A stretch of 64,000 nt of DNA, taken from contig QNGE01000277.1 in NCBI GenBank assembly GCA_008508345.1, positions 1 to 64,000 on the forward strand, read 5' to 3'. Position 1 is the stretch's first letter. Every line of letters begins with the position of its first letter. The DNA comes from Paragonimus westermani (taxonomy: Eukaryota; Platyhelminthes; Trematoda; Plagiorchiida; Troglotrematidae). Positions 38,528 to 51,584 of this stretch are shown here, one piece after another. The position numbers were made by a program, and so were the translations under genes. A model generated the notes under the pieces. The model ran no database searches. It was not told the origin of the DNA and was given only the letters and a program-made list of their open reading frames with translations.

Positions 38528-41500
38528 GTAAGTAAATCACTCAAGACAAGTGGTGCATGCCGCCATTATACTTGACATTCAAGTCCTTCCACTTTCAACC
38601 AAGCAAGTTAGATCTGATGAACTCCAACCATTGTCGTGGCACCGACCTGGCTGAATGGCATTATTGGGTGAAGCATCTTGTTGTAGGAGCCGTTGTTAAT
38701 ACGAATGCAAAAAGTGTCCGTCCAATCTAATTTATAGTCTGACATGAGAGGTGGGCATTGTTTGAATAAACTTTTGTGTGCAGTCTAGGTTGAAACATGC
38801 TCCTCGTTAGAAACACAGCGTTAATGCCTGGCCCGGGAGAATTGGAGTGTTTTGCTGCTATCATGTCGCAGTCACAGACTGTCATTTACACCAGCCGCCA
38901 CAAAATTAGAATGTCATTTGCCTCAATTTATGATAACTGTGTGCCAGTTTGAAGTGTTTCTTGATTACTTTTTCTCTGCTGATCATCGTTTGTTAGCAGT
39001 CAGATGATATCCGATAGTAATTGCAGCAGAAAACGCTCGATTGAATTTTTAGTAATTGCTTAATACCTCGTAACACCCCACTTTGCTTACATGCGAAGTA
39101 GGATGAACTAATTTGAAAGCCCTAGTATATATATATTCAATTATCACAGGTGTTCACAAATATACATTCACAGATCGCTCTCATTCCTACACGTCACTCA
39201 GTGATTTTATGAGATGCTGGAAGTATGAAGCTAATTTTAGACTCACATCCCATAATTTCTCAAAACGGTGTCTATGGTGTAATTCGCAGTATGCAAGGCC
39301 AACAGCGGTGGATGTAAGTTTCACATTGTTCCTTGTAAATTGATCAAATAATGAGTTCAAATTTACTTTTTTGCGCTAACGTTTATTGACGTTATGCTTT
39401 CCATTTTCATCCGTAATCTCTAACGTTACACAAATGACACAAACGAGCGAGAATATTTACGAGTGTGCGTTTGATACTATCACCAACTCTTCCGTCACAT
39501 AACAGTTACAAGAATCGTCCTAATTATTCGACGTACATTTTTGCAGTTATTCGTCTTCGGTCGTGTTTCGTGGACTGGCTATAGTAGCAGTTGAGCTTCC
39601 GATGACTGTTTAAGCAGCGAGTATCTCTGTCGATGTCTTCGAAGAATTCTAAAGTTCAATTCACAGCACCTATTTCAAAATACGCCAGACACTGAACTAT
39701 CTTTGTCATCATTGCAGTAGTTTCAAACTGATGGTGAAATCCATGGATAGTAATGAAGTGCACATTGAAAGAGTTTTGGGATTGTATTCCTTCTCAAAAT
39801 TCTGCTATCAGAATGAAACGTGTCAACTGCATCTTCGAAAATTAACCATTTGACGCACAGAGGATGTGTGGTAATTCGTCTCGCAGTTGTTACTGAGCCG
39901 GATTGATAATCTGCTCATGACGGTGATTACCTTGTGATTGAAGAACTGGTTTATCCATACTTATATTTTCAGTTGTTTTCGGGTGATCATTCCACTTGTT
40001 GTGGACATTGTTGGCATTTTTATTGTAAGCAGTCTTCAAGCTTTAGTTTAGAGTGACCGGTTCTTGATGAGCCAGCCGGTACAAGGCGTTTTTCCTTGTG
40101 TAGTAAAATCTGTCTTCACTACTCACAGTATGGATTTGGAATACGTGTCCTACCGTTTTGCACATATGATAGTGATATATCAAGGTAGTTTAAGCTGACA
40201 AATCTGAAGGTCATTCAGAAAACATTCATAAGGAATTATATCCCTAATGTTCGAAACGATGAGCAGGTTACATCTCACATCAATAGAAAATGTAAAACAT
40301 GCTAATAGCAGCACGTTATCTGAGGTATACATTTTGTTGCATTCATAAAGATAAACTACACACCTCGCAGTGTTTCTACCTACTATGTAGCCCTCAGCTG
40401 TTCTTAAAATTCAACTGATATAAAGAATGCAACAGGATATTTAATCAACAGCGCCGGTGGATAGTGCTTGGTACCTGATTAAAGAAATCCTGCGAAACAG
40501 CGACAATGGGGAATTTGTCAATAATGAGATCTGTTGTTATTCTGTCTAAGGTATTTTAGCCGTAGTCAAAAGATGAACACTGTCTTTGATAACAGCACAC
40601 ACCACATTCTAATAGTTGAAGTGGATAACAAAATCAGTGAGAATCCATATACTTTCCGTGCATGTTGTCCATTTTTGAAATTGAAATTGACACATTGAAC
40701 TCCTGCAACCAGAGTGGAAACAAATCAACTCTATTCACTGCATACCATGCGACACAAAATTTAGCGACATGCGTTTACATCAGTGAGATTATTTGTGGTT
40801 AACAATAATCATCCTATTCATGAGCGGCTGAATGTTCTGACAGTTGTGACTGTGGATACAGTATGACTTTTTTGATAATGTAAACCCCAAAGTGACGGAA
40901 TGCGTTCAGATAAAACGCAACCAACAGCATACGTGAAAACAAATTGTACTATACGAAAGTGACAGGCAAGAACCAGATTTTAAGAGGATATCTCTGAAAC
41001 CAGGTTACACAAGTTAGTTCACCTACGAAGATAGAATATGTAACGGCACGTTAGATTAAAGCTATGTAACTGCAATTTAAGCGGACATCAATAGAGTCTA
41101 CCTACTATATGTTTTAGGCAGGGCGACAGAAAATGTTTCCTTAAATCAGATAGTGCCTGATCACTTGAAACACGCATTCGCCAACGGTGTACAAATTGTG
41201 TTCACCCAGCAAGCGTCTGACTTCCCTTTCTACATATGATGTATAAACAGGCGCGTTATTCGCGAAACACCGTAACATGCACACTGAATACCAGTACCTA
41301 AATGGGAGCAGGCACCATATCCACTTATCAGATCAGACCACGAAATAAATGTTAACGCAGTTCAAAGCATGTCACACGCATACGGTAAACATAGGCGCTG
41401 CAAGATGGTCAAGGTGCTTGCTACACAGTACGTTGTATTGGGATGTTTTGTAAGCAGTAACAAGTAGTAAGAATAATCTGAAAACCGCCGTAGATTCTTT

Positions 41501-44500
41501 ACAGCTGAGAAAACTACTGAAACCCTTCTTTGGTTAATGTCACATGATGTAGATGGAATGTGACCGGAGGCTTTTGGACTGTCGAGTGATGCATATATTC
41601 CGGTAGAATTGAACTGCCTAAATGATGTAAACATTCAGAGCAAGTTCAACGAAATTGCTCGATAATCGTTCACATTCAGCAAAATATTCAAATTTAATCG
41701 CTATTTGCTTGCGACGACCAACTATCGAAAGACTGATCCAGCTAACCAAACCACCGGAGAATTTCAGCAGGTCAGAATTGCAGTAATTTTCCTAACAGCG
41801 TTACTATCAAGGCTAAAATATCACCGAGTTATCCTATGGTAGGTCAGGATCAACGGTACAGCAAAAATTTCTAAGCGACACGCAGCGTATCTCTGTAGTG
41901 AGTTTTTTTCAAGAAAATGCCGTGCGAGTTAGTCACTCCCGTAAACGGAAAGGTTTGGTTAAATTCTAACATGATTTATATGTTCGGTTTGAATTTGTGT
42001 GGCATTTCGTAAGTTCTTACAAGTTTCTTTTCATTCTACAGACATTATTCCGGTTGACACAGTTTCAGCCTATCTTGGGTGTGTGATTAGAGTAGAATAC
42101 CTGGAATATTATCTCAGAATTATACATACTCGATAAGTTCAACTGAAATATATTCAAAGCCGAGTGTTGGTAGATGAACAGAAAGACTTTTACGTATTCT
42201 GTTATCACGTTTATTCACGAAGATGTACTTCTGACTCGGTTGCAACTCAGACCAGATGACAAAGTTGCATAGCTTGTAGCAAGCGAACTTTTAGCATAAT
42301 CTAACAGCAGTACACAAGACATGCATTCAAGAAGAGGATGGATAGCACTTTCAAGTTGTTAGTTCTAGCATAATTGACGTGAATGGCGGCGATTGTAAAA
42401 ACGAACTCTAAACTTTCAATCAAATTGGCCGATCAAAAAGAGAGTAGCGTTTAAGAGTAGAAGATTACACTATTACGCTTGCACTGAAAGTCGCTTGGTC
42501 CTTTGAGTAGTCAACTCTTCCAGTCACAGTTGCCAGTCTTTCAAAACCGGCGGTCGTGTGCCCAACAAGTTGCAACTTTTTGTTTCACTGGCATTTTCTA
42601 TGGTGTTGATGAATGGGATGGTTTACTTAACCAAGAACAACCTTTCTAAAAGCAATTTCACATCTTTTGGTAACTATTTATTTACTGCATTACCTTGGCC
42701 TTACTTTCAAGTTAACTGATAAGATCTCCGGGTTAAGTTTGACGTTTGTTTTTCCGTTTACTTGTTCTGTCGCAATATAAGCTGCCACAGCAACTAATCG
42801 TATACAGCGATTCAAAATCTTTCAACACTTTATTTATTATTGAAGTGCACTACGATTGAACGTGTTAATCCGGTCTTGACAAAATGCTTTCAAGCACACT
42901 TCACTAGAAATTTGCGACTGGCTCAAGACAAGCTGGATGGCTGTTTCAAATAAACTTCTGAAAAGATACTTGTCAATTTTTGCAGCCTTCGTTTTTTACA
43001 TACTAACTTGTAATGGTATACTTCTCTGCACACACTAATGGCTGTTTAGAACAACCGATTTTCTATGCTGCTCAGATCGAACGAACTGAGTAGGAGTGAC
43101 GCTACAACTATTTTCTGCTTCTGTGAACTTGCTATAAAGTTGTCTCGGTAAGTACACTCATCTTGCTAGTACGAGTTATGTCGTTCCCGTATAAAATTTA
43201 AAAAACACTTCCCAGAGAAAAGTGAACCTGAAATTACGGCGTGCTTATGGATAAATTCACCAACAGTCACTGGTTAAAGGAAACCTGTAGCTTTAATAGG
43301 AAACCACACGTTTGTGAAAATGTGACCTACCGGGTTTAACTCGCATTTACTGTAAAAATTCCCATCAAACCATTGGTTTAAACCTTTTCACCGAAGTGGC
43401 TCCACACTAATTTAGGTTCTTTCTTGATGAACTATATATGATGATTGACGCTTTTCCCAAAATGCACCCAATAATCGCTTACTCAGATACCAGCATTGGT
43501 TAATTGTCTGATGAGATAGCAAATTGTATAAGAAAAACTCAACTGTTATTTGCCAAATCATGTTGTATGCGGCTTTGGTGTGATTTCTGTCTTCTTTTTA
43601 GGGGCCGTGAGCATAATGTCACTAAAAGAACAGTTCATCTGCGCCACACCAAAACCTGGCCCATTCGCGCCAAGAATGTTCATGGAATGTCTATTTTCGA
43701 CCATTAGTGTCTCCTGTGAGGGAAACAACGTTTCAGTACTCACGAGGTTTGCCGACGTGTCAGTTGCATTGTTCGCTTGGTCACATCTCGCGAATATCAA
43801 CTCAAACTCTCTCACATCATGATTTGTTTCCAAATGATGGGTTAGACTGAAGTTAGCAGCCCGGTGGTCAACCCATGGCTGATATTCTGGATATGAAATA
43901 ACTCACCGTTAATTTTGCCTCAGTAGGACGCTCTCGTCCATCTGTTTAGGATCTGAAAGAAAACAAACACATTTGGTTGAGTAGACTGTCTGATATGACA
44001 CAGAAAGTAACTTCATGGCGCTCCTGTTGCGAGTCTGTGTGTGCACCACTGTAACTTTTCCTTTTTTTGTCCCCTTATGTTTTGTTTTCTCTTCCACACT
44101 CTAAGCATTATGTTTTCATCATATTGTGGCATATTTACTCTTTCTTGTGCTGTTCCACGTGTTAACTATATACATATCTATTTGGATATTCTAAGGACGG
44201 AGTAAACTCTCACCTAACTGTATGGCCGAAAATGCCACAATCACTTCCTCACCCACAAGTGTGACTGGCGGATCACTGCAACTCTAATTTGAGGAGTATT
44301 GTACAGCTTATGATATGATATGTCTTGTGGCCCAGGTATTGCAATAAAAGCTTTAAACATGCAAACACTTTGACCATGTTCCATCCGACAAATATTTCAC
44401 AGATGCTAACGCAAACTGTTTTCCAAACACGTTCACCTATCAGGCTTTCTTTATTGGGTAGCACTCAGTTTCGATGCGTGAAAGGCACTTGTAAATGTTC

Positions 44501-47500
44501 AGTGAACAAGGGGACTGTTTGTGCATGAATGAGCTGAGAAGAGTATTACAAAATCAATTAATTTTGGCACGACAGAATGGGAAAAATCTCGAACGATTAC
44601 GAACAAGGAAAGTCGTGATATATGTGAATTCATTTACAACATTCGGATGCACGTAAGCAGCTGCAGATTCGATGACTATTGACGGACACAACATTGTGAT
44701 GTTTTGCCTTGCAAACTGGGTACTTTAATCTGAAAAGGAAATTTTTGACGTTAAAAGCCTTTACTTTTCATTTTGCGCTGGTCTGGTGATAAACCGACCC
44801 TACCACAAGAGCCAGCAATGTTGTGTAAGCTCAATCACCGTACTAATCCGCCATGCTGATCGCGACGTCAAATTCACAAGAATAATGAACGAACAAATCA
44901 ACACGTTTAATAAAACTAGCTCCAAGCGTTCATTCAACAGCTATCACTACCGTAGACTTAGTCGGCCCTAATTTAGGAATACTTTCTCACATCTTGTTTA
45001 ATGTCACATGTGTGGTATGGTTATACACACGAACCTCGTGTTAAAATGCCCATTGTTGGTGGAAATCATTTTCTATTTCGACTTCAAACCCTTCATCCCT
45101 TGCGTTATATCCGTTGATACGCAGCACATCGTTCTGTTTGGGTCCATGGATTACACCAGGACATTTGACTAACTTCCTGTGATCAGTTACGTAGGAAGTC
45201 CGAAGTAATGTGGTTCATCGAAGCAGACTGTTATTTCAATCGACAGTATTATATAACTCCCAGAATACGTTGCCGGTCGAACTGAACTTCCATTCTCATG
45301 GTTTCATTTGTCTGCCTTCAGGTATCATGTGAAACACTTGACATAGGTGCAAGGCACCAAATACTCCGTCCGTGTTTTCTACAACGGCGACTCAGTCTGC
45401 GCTTTATGGATTGATATTTCACTGCTTCAACACCTCGAGAAGAATGGACGTCAATGTGCTAAGCATGAACTTCAACAGTGCACCAACCCTCTGATTTTAT
45501 CTTAGAATCCTATCTAATTTCATTGATTTCGCAGATGGAACCCTTCAGGAGATTATTAACGAGGGTATTCCAGTATAAGCTAATATCACGTTTTTGGGAC
45601 GCCGACAGTGTCTCCGCCTAACTTCCATAGTAGAACTATAAAAATTTGTAGCGGTTAAACAATACATTTCTATCTCGGCAAAGCTTCATCATATATAAAC
45701 CAGAAGATATCTTGTTTAGCTACGTTCCCTTACGTTTTTTCTCACTTAGTCTTGAAGGCCGTTAGTTAAAAAAAGCCAATGAATGACGGGACACTCCGTT
45801 TTGATAATTTTCTTGGCATTTTGGTCTCAAATCGCAGTGTCGCTCTCACTGCTTTTCCAGGTGGGAGGAACTACATTATTATCAGTGTTGTAATTATCTC
45901 TGCCACTTTGGGAGAACGTGGTTTTTATCAAGATTATACCGTGGTGTATGTTCTCAATATACACGCTCATGAAAACTAACAACGTACGTTGCTTCCAGCC
46001 GGGAATATTTTTACAATTTCCAAAGTTGTTTTTGTATTGGGCATCTAGTTAGCCCTCCTCGAGGCCACGCTGAGGTATACTCATTTGTGTAGTGATCATT
46101 CTCAAAAATGATTGAGAAGACTGCACCCTTTCTCAGAACGAGTAAACTATTATGCTTTAATCAATTTAAATCTCATTTTAAAAAAGTTTGTTACTCTACC
46201 CGATGGCTTGAGTTTTTCTCGTTTACGAATAAGCGTAAACGTTCACATAGAGACATATTTCGTTTTTCTGTAGCAAACCAATGTTACGTTTACATTTGCC
46301 AAAACTAAATCCATTTCTTAATAAAGCATTTCCTTTACTAGAATCTGGCTTGCTGTAAGTCTTGGGGACCATTTTATATTGCGCATTTCTAGAGAGAAGC
46401 GATAGAGAACGCAGTGACATCCTAATCTAAACAGTACCCCCCGAGTCTTTTGGTCTAAACATTTGATAGGAACTTCAGTTTGTTTGACTACGTAACCTGA
46501 AACCTGAAACTTTACCTACGATTCCCATCGTCTTCTGTCAAGTCATCAATCACGCAGATTTGACGGTGTGGAGTTGCATCTGCAGTGCATGCCTGCACTA
46601 TTACGCATCACGATTTGGAACACATTCTAAATATAGACTATTTATAGTGATAACAGAAATACGACAAGAATGGTGGTTTTATCCAATTAGTGCACAAAAT
46701 CATCCGTCTTACACAAACCGATTTGTTAAGCAAATATATTAACATTCAATTTTCTCATCTGCTGGTAATATTCACAAGGTAAACCAAAACTCAAGTTCAT
46801 GTATTATGTATGAGGTCGGATGCAAGTTTTGCAACATTAGGTGAAATGCTGTGCACGGCTGATCAGACCTTCGTGTCTCCCTTAGTACAAGTATCATTCT
46901 GGGCTGAACTGCATTCTTCTCATCCGCGTATTGAGAACTGAAATCCCTGGCTTGTTTGACCTCTTGTCTCTCAGTGTTCAACCAGGATTTATTGCGAGTT
47001 GCAGAACAGGGTTGACTGTATTTCACGAATACGCTTTTGACCAAAAGCATTTGCGACTTGTGCCAATTAGAGTATATCAACGCGTGTGCGTTGCTTATGG
47101 TCCTCCACTTCTGAAGAGCTGTTAGGCCGTGACTATTATTGATTAAGTTGCGCTTTATCGTGAGGCGCCTGGCACTGCCTAAATACTTCCAGGTTTCATT
47201 GGCGCGGATCCACCAAAGCGTTCAGTCAAATGTGTCCTTACTACTGTGGCCAGTGACACTGGCAATCGTTTAGTACAAAAAAGTTGAGTATAAACACCAC
47301 AATTCTCACCATGGCATTTACAGCCACCAAATCCAACAAAAACCTTGAGGACGTTGCAAAATATATAAATGTTTTCACAATTGTTCCTGCTCATTAGGGG
47401 ATGGTTATAGATGGTGGCAAACTGTTAAGGCAATTGTCAAGTTTTCTACATGTTGCAACTCGGGCACAGCCCAGGAGGGTGTTCACAAAGCAGCTCTGTC

Positions 47501-48258
47501 TGCTGTGCACTTCCATTTGGCTGTCTTTCACTGCGGTAACGAACTTTAGCTGTCGAAAATTCTCAGAAACGTTCCTAACGTGTATGCTATGTAAATGAAT
47601 TATCACGTAGTTCACCAAGTCACAAGTGCAGTTATCCGCTTATTTACAATTCCGTCGGTCAGATTGAAACATCATGTAACCATGAAAGTTCTTTCGTTGA
47701 GTCAACTGCAGATTCGGTTATCACACGGGAGGAGCAGACCAAAGGTGTCAGCCAACCATCCAAAAGATCCTCAGGATTAATGTGGATGGCAGAATACCCT
47801 ATCGTCTTCCTGATGGTGCAACAATTACAATTTTTGTTCTACCTCTGACACACTTGAACCTCTTTTGGTAAAAATACAATTCCACTACCCATCATCCCAA
47901 CTCCATCACCTTAGCAACCTTCAAAAACCATTTCAGTGATTTCATTTTATCTTTTTTTCACACTATCAGCACGCTAACATAGAACTTTCAACTTTACATT
48001 CGAACAGACAGCTTACCAAAGCAAAATGTTTGACATAAAACAATTGCAGACATACTTATTCTAGAGAAAGCTTTGTAAATCGGATGCCAAATCACCCTGT
48101 CCTAAATGGTCGATGGAAGGATAGACGAATCCTTCTAGTCACATACGCTTGTTGGCGAATGATCACCCAATTCATCCGGTAGCATCCGGTGCAGTGACAG
48201 TCCATACCCAAGTTAAATCATCATGAGACGCGATGTTCATCGTAACCACTAGTTTCCA
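38528..48258. other. Stretch without a supportable gene
   Basis: No domain, repeat or RNA gene was recognised. Near 43602 (plus) there is an excellent acceptor with a long pyrimidine tract ending CTTCTTTTTAG, followed by about 73 open codons to 43822, but no good donor follows. The opposite strand is also open there, so the coding strand cannot be chosen. Confidence 0.5.
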
Positions 48259-48708
48259 TTGTTTCATTCAACCGCGGCAATTAACCCCCGCGAAGCAAGT
48301 GCTTACTCTATGAACCACTATGTGATCAAACATCTTGCGAAGATACTGCCATTTTGGCCTTTGAAAGTGACGATACAAGCGAGCAATCACCACATACCAC
48401 TAGAACGACCAGTCGAAATATTTGAACGCGAATTACGCGAACAGCTGGTCTGGAACACAATTCAACTCAACCTAAATTGAAAATGGGAAGAAACGGGAAA
48501 ACTCATCATCACAAGCATGTACCCCTGCTCCCAATCGGACGATGAAACTCGGCTTCGACTACTTCCATATTTGAGTGATTGTAAGCCATTCAGGAAGCAA
48601 AGATCTCAACAGAACGGCCAGAAGCAAGGCGACAAAACACGGCAACAATCAAAGGTTCCACTCACGGTGCTGGCCAAAATTCGACAACGTTTACATAAAG
48701 TGGAATAA
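48259..48708 (+). pseudogene. Open frame of 150 codons with one internal stop, unassigned
   Basis: Two open stretches in the same frame, 48259-48480 and 48517-48708, are separated by one TGA (48478-48480) and 12 further codons that are also open. The translation is hydrophilic and charged, with ERPVEIFERELREQ in the first part and a Q/K/R-rich tail in the second. This fits a decayed coding sequence, host or mobile, better than random DNA, but I do not recognise it. No strong splice sites were seen that would remove the stop. Confidence 0.25.
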
Positions 48709-49373
48709 CAAACCCTAGCTTTGAATTTGAAAGTTCAAAAGAAACGGCCATTATTGTATAACCAGTGGAATCTTTGGAAGTGTTTTGCACAATTCTTAAG
48801 GTTTTTCAATTGCTTTCATATTGTACTCGCGACAAAATGGAAAATTATTTACTGAAAGCTCCTCTGAGAAGCAGACTTTTTGATTAAATTATTTTGAATG
48901 TTAATTCAATCTGAGATGAAAATAATCAAACAGGAATTGCACTCATTCAATCTCTTTGAATGATGCTGCTGTGATGATCAAACGAAATGTAACCTATCTA
49001 AGGATTTCGGCATTAATATGCACGTTTTCGATGCTTGACAACTTTTCTACTCGCTTACCATAGAAGAATTTCCTTCAAAGTCGGCGCCGTTCCATTCAAT
49101 TGATCACTTTTTTCATAGAAAAAATGTACCCCTTTGTAAACTGTACTATGTATTGCTATGTACACAGTTAATAATGCATATGTTTGCAGCAGGATCTACT
49201 GTCTGAGACGTGTGGGAGCAAAGTGCCGGAAAGAGAACCGGTTTTGTGAAAGTCAACCCTAGTTAGATTTCTTGAGTTTTGCTCAGTTAATCAGTCAGAC
49301 ACTGAATATTGTCGTTCGGTGTCAGAGAAATTTGGGTTCTCTCTTTCAAACAATTTAGATAAATTCTGTTTGC

Positions 49374-49379
49374 TTTATT
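49374..49379 (-). terminator. AATAAA polyadenylation signal downstream of the candidate 3' exon
   Basis: AATAAA on the minus strand, about 220 bp after the stop codon of the candidate terminal exon at 49600-49818. It supports that exon being the 3' end of a gene, but the hexamer is common in AT-rich DNA. Confidence 0.25.
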
Positions 49380-49599
49380 ATCCGGGGCTTCCAGTTCGTT
49401 CTTGTTGGGACCGATTACTAAGAGTGAAGGTGGATTCTACAAAGCAAAGGATGTTAGTTCACTAACATGAGTTCGACATGCATTGAATACGCGATCATCA
49501 TTGGTTCCTTGATGGATTGCCCAAGAAATAATCTGTCCTAAAACGATTCGTTTCCTGCCGTACATGTTTAGAGTAATTTGCTTCAGTATCAGGATGAAT

Positions 49600-49818
49600 T
49601 TATCTGGACCAGCTGTAATGGATCGGAACAAGAGGAGGGTACATCCGCGTCAGACTTACCAGCATACGGGTAGTGTGTCGGCAGCTTGGCAGTCTGAGTA
49701 GTGCATAAGCTCCGGACATAGCTGTCTGATGGGCTGCCTCCTTATACGGCTGTATGCACTGAATTGTACATCTGTCTCACACTGCTGTTCCAGCACTGTC
49801 TTCACATCACGGAGGCCG
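49600..49818 (-). CDS. Candidate 3' end of a gene: exon, 47-bp intron, short terminal coding exon
   Basis: On the minus strand, an acceptor (TTAATCTGCCAG) starts an open 159-bp exon at 49818 that ends at 49660 with a perfect donor, GTAAGT. A 47-bp intron (49613-49659) with a pyrimidine-rich 3' side ends at CATTACAG. The joined frame then reads four more codons to TAA (49600-49602). Introns of 30-50 bp are known in flatworm genes. The exon translation has helical, cysteine-containing character (VKTVLEQQCETDVQF), but no family was recognised. A second, longer open frame on the same strand (down to 49437) does not match the splice phase and was set aside. If splicing does not occur, a stop follows at the donor. 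Confidence 0.25.
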
Positions 49819-50081
49819 CTGGCAGATTAAAAGTAACGTATTTGCTTGTTCAAAGTGAGTTTCAGATTATGCAGCTGAATTAAAACTGACAGCCAAAATA
49901 ATGAAACAAAACATCTCAGAAAATGACACTGAACATTCTTCTGAAAAGGTGCAGCTACATACGTTTAACCAACAGCAGCGAGTAATACAATCATTTGCAT
50001 GTACACGTTGCCTATTACTACTATTACAGATAATATATGATTGAGTAAAAGAGGTAAACCACGTTTTGTTTGTGTTTGCAG

Positions 50082-50460
50082 GGCAAATCGGCGTGGCACG
50101 AAACTAATTACCGCCGCACCGGACGAAGTTTAAAGCCGATGATGAATGGGAATACAATGTCCACAACTGAGTGCCGGATGGCAACAAGCATGTAGGCGTA
50201 TTTAGCATCGTTGATATGAAGTGCAGGAAAGTGAACAGCAGGCACTTAGTGATGGAGGGTCAGAAGAAAGGATGAGGCGTTGTCAACCGTGGAAAAGTGA
50301 AAGCGTTGATAGTAACCACCCAAAATCACTGATACAATCTCTACGGTTGCTTACCTTGTGGCAAACAGGAAATAAATATGTTCGTCAACAAATCGAGAGA
50401 GTTACAGCAGATAGAAACCAGGATCCATCCGATTTGGCTGAAGTGTTAAAACAGATCTAG
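50082..50460 (+). CDS. Candidate exon region, unassigned
   Basis: A very good acceptor (GTTTTGTTTGTGTTTGCAG) is followed by 37 open codons (50082-50192, stop TAG). A second, hydrophilic open frame then covers 50215-50460 and contains SDGGSEERMRRC and VRQQIERVTADRNQD. The two are in different frames, and a short intron joining them could not be built in phase. On the opposite strand, a good acceptor and a GTAAGC donor enclose another short open frame, so the coding strand is not settled. No domain recognised. Confidence 0.2.
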
Positions 50461-51377
50461 CATCATTGTGCGTATTGTTGAATGATTTCGTCGTGATTTG
50501 CATTCTAACTTCTACCACCCTTTCCTCTTTTGCTGGAAGTGTATGACAAGAATCCACTTAGTTGCTCTTGTATACTGTCCTCCAAAAATCTCTCCGGTAG
50601 GTGTCAGTAGTAAAATTCTGTCACAAACCTTCCTGAAGGTTTTGCCGCGTCATTTATACAACTCTGTTTTGTACTTTTGTTCGGACGGCATACAAACCGT
50701 GCTTGAATCTGATTTGGGCGTAGATGTGGCATTGCACCTCATAACAGCTCCAAGTGTGGTGTGAAGGAGCGCCTGGCTGTGATCATTTGGTCAGCGTACA
50801 GGGATGAAACCACCTCACTGATCAATGTTAGCGCAACTGTAATGCTATTACTGAGGTTATCGTAAGTGTTCAGTAAAACACGTAGGCTTCCCATCTGATC
50901 TGCTACACAAAATTTAACACGCACAAAAATTGGGTGAAATACACTGACCTTAGTGACCATATCCTGCTGATTGTTTTTTCACTACACTCTTAATGATATC
51001 AATAAACATCGAACCTAACGGTGAGTTCATATCTACAATAGCAAGCAGACAGCAAAATGAAACACTGAACTACAAGCAAATTGTTTTGAAGCAGAATACC
51101 AGCAAAATGGTAAGGTCCTTTCCAGTTAGTCTGACATAACTAATGATTTTATGTTAGTTCCAGAAAACGTTTCTTCAGAAAGTAGAATGTTCATTACCAC
51201 GGAATGTTTGTCTAGAACCACCGTTCAGTTGTTCACAGTGTTAATGATTGGTGTAGAATGCACGAGGTCAAACTTACCTGTTGAGCCATACTTGGTATCG
51301 CCGTTCGCTTTAGCTCTAATCACTGTGCGACGGGAAAATACAGTTGACTACGCACTTCGATTCAGTATTTTTTTCAG

Positions 51378-51584
51378 GTGGTGACACCATCCGAAAGGTT
51401 TGATCCTGTTCTCTGTGCCAAGTATCGTGTCTGCTTATTCAGCTGCAGTTGGGATGCAAAACAGATGCTGGAAGATCAGAAGAACGGCGGGAGAAACAGG
51501 TCGAAAAGCATTTACCAATGGTTGCGCCAACCAGACAGTGACCTTGCTTCTGTTGACGGAAGCTCTCTCTCTCACCTATCACTG
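51378..51584 (+). CDS. Candidate exon, unassigned
   Basis: An acceptor with a run of T (TATTTTTTTCAG) is followed by 69 open codons and a weak donor, G/GTAATT. The translation includes MLEDQKNGGRNRSKS and IYQWLRQPDSD, a composition typical of real protein, with better GC than the surroundings. The minus strand also holds a possible short exon here ending at GTGAGA. No family recognised. Confidence 0.2.

Noticed and set aside
43558..43833. Opposing open frames near an excellent plus-strand acceptor at 43602
   Set aside because: Both strands are open, no matching donor follows, and no family resemblance allows a choice.
49437..49631. 64-codon minus-strand frame with a plausible acceptor
   Set aside because: Its phase does not fit the only good upstream exon (49660-49818); using that exon gives a different frame that stops after four codons.
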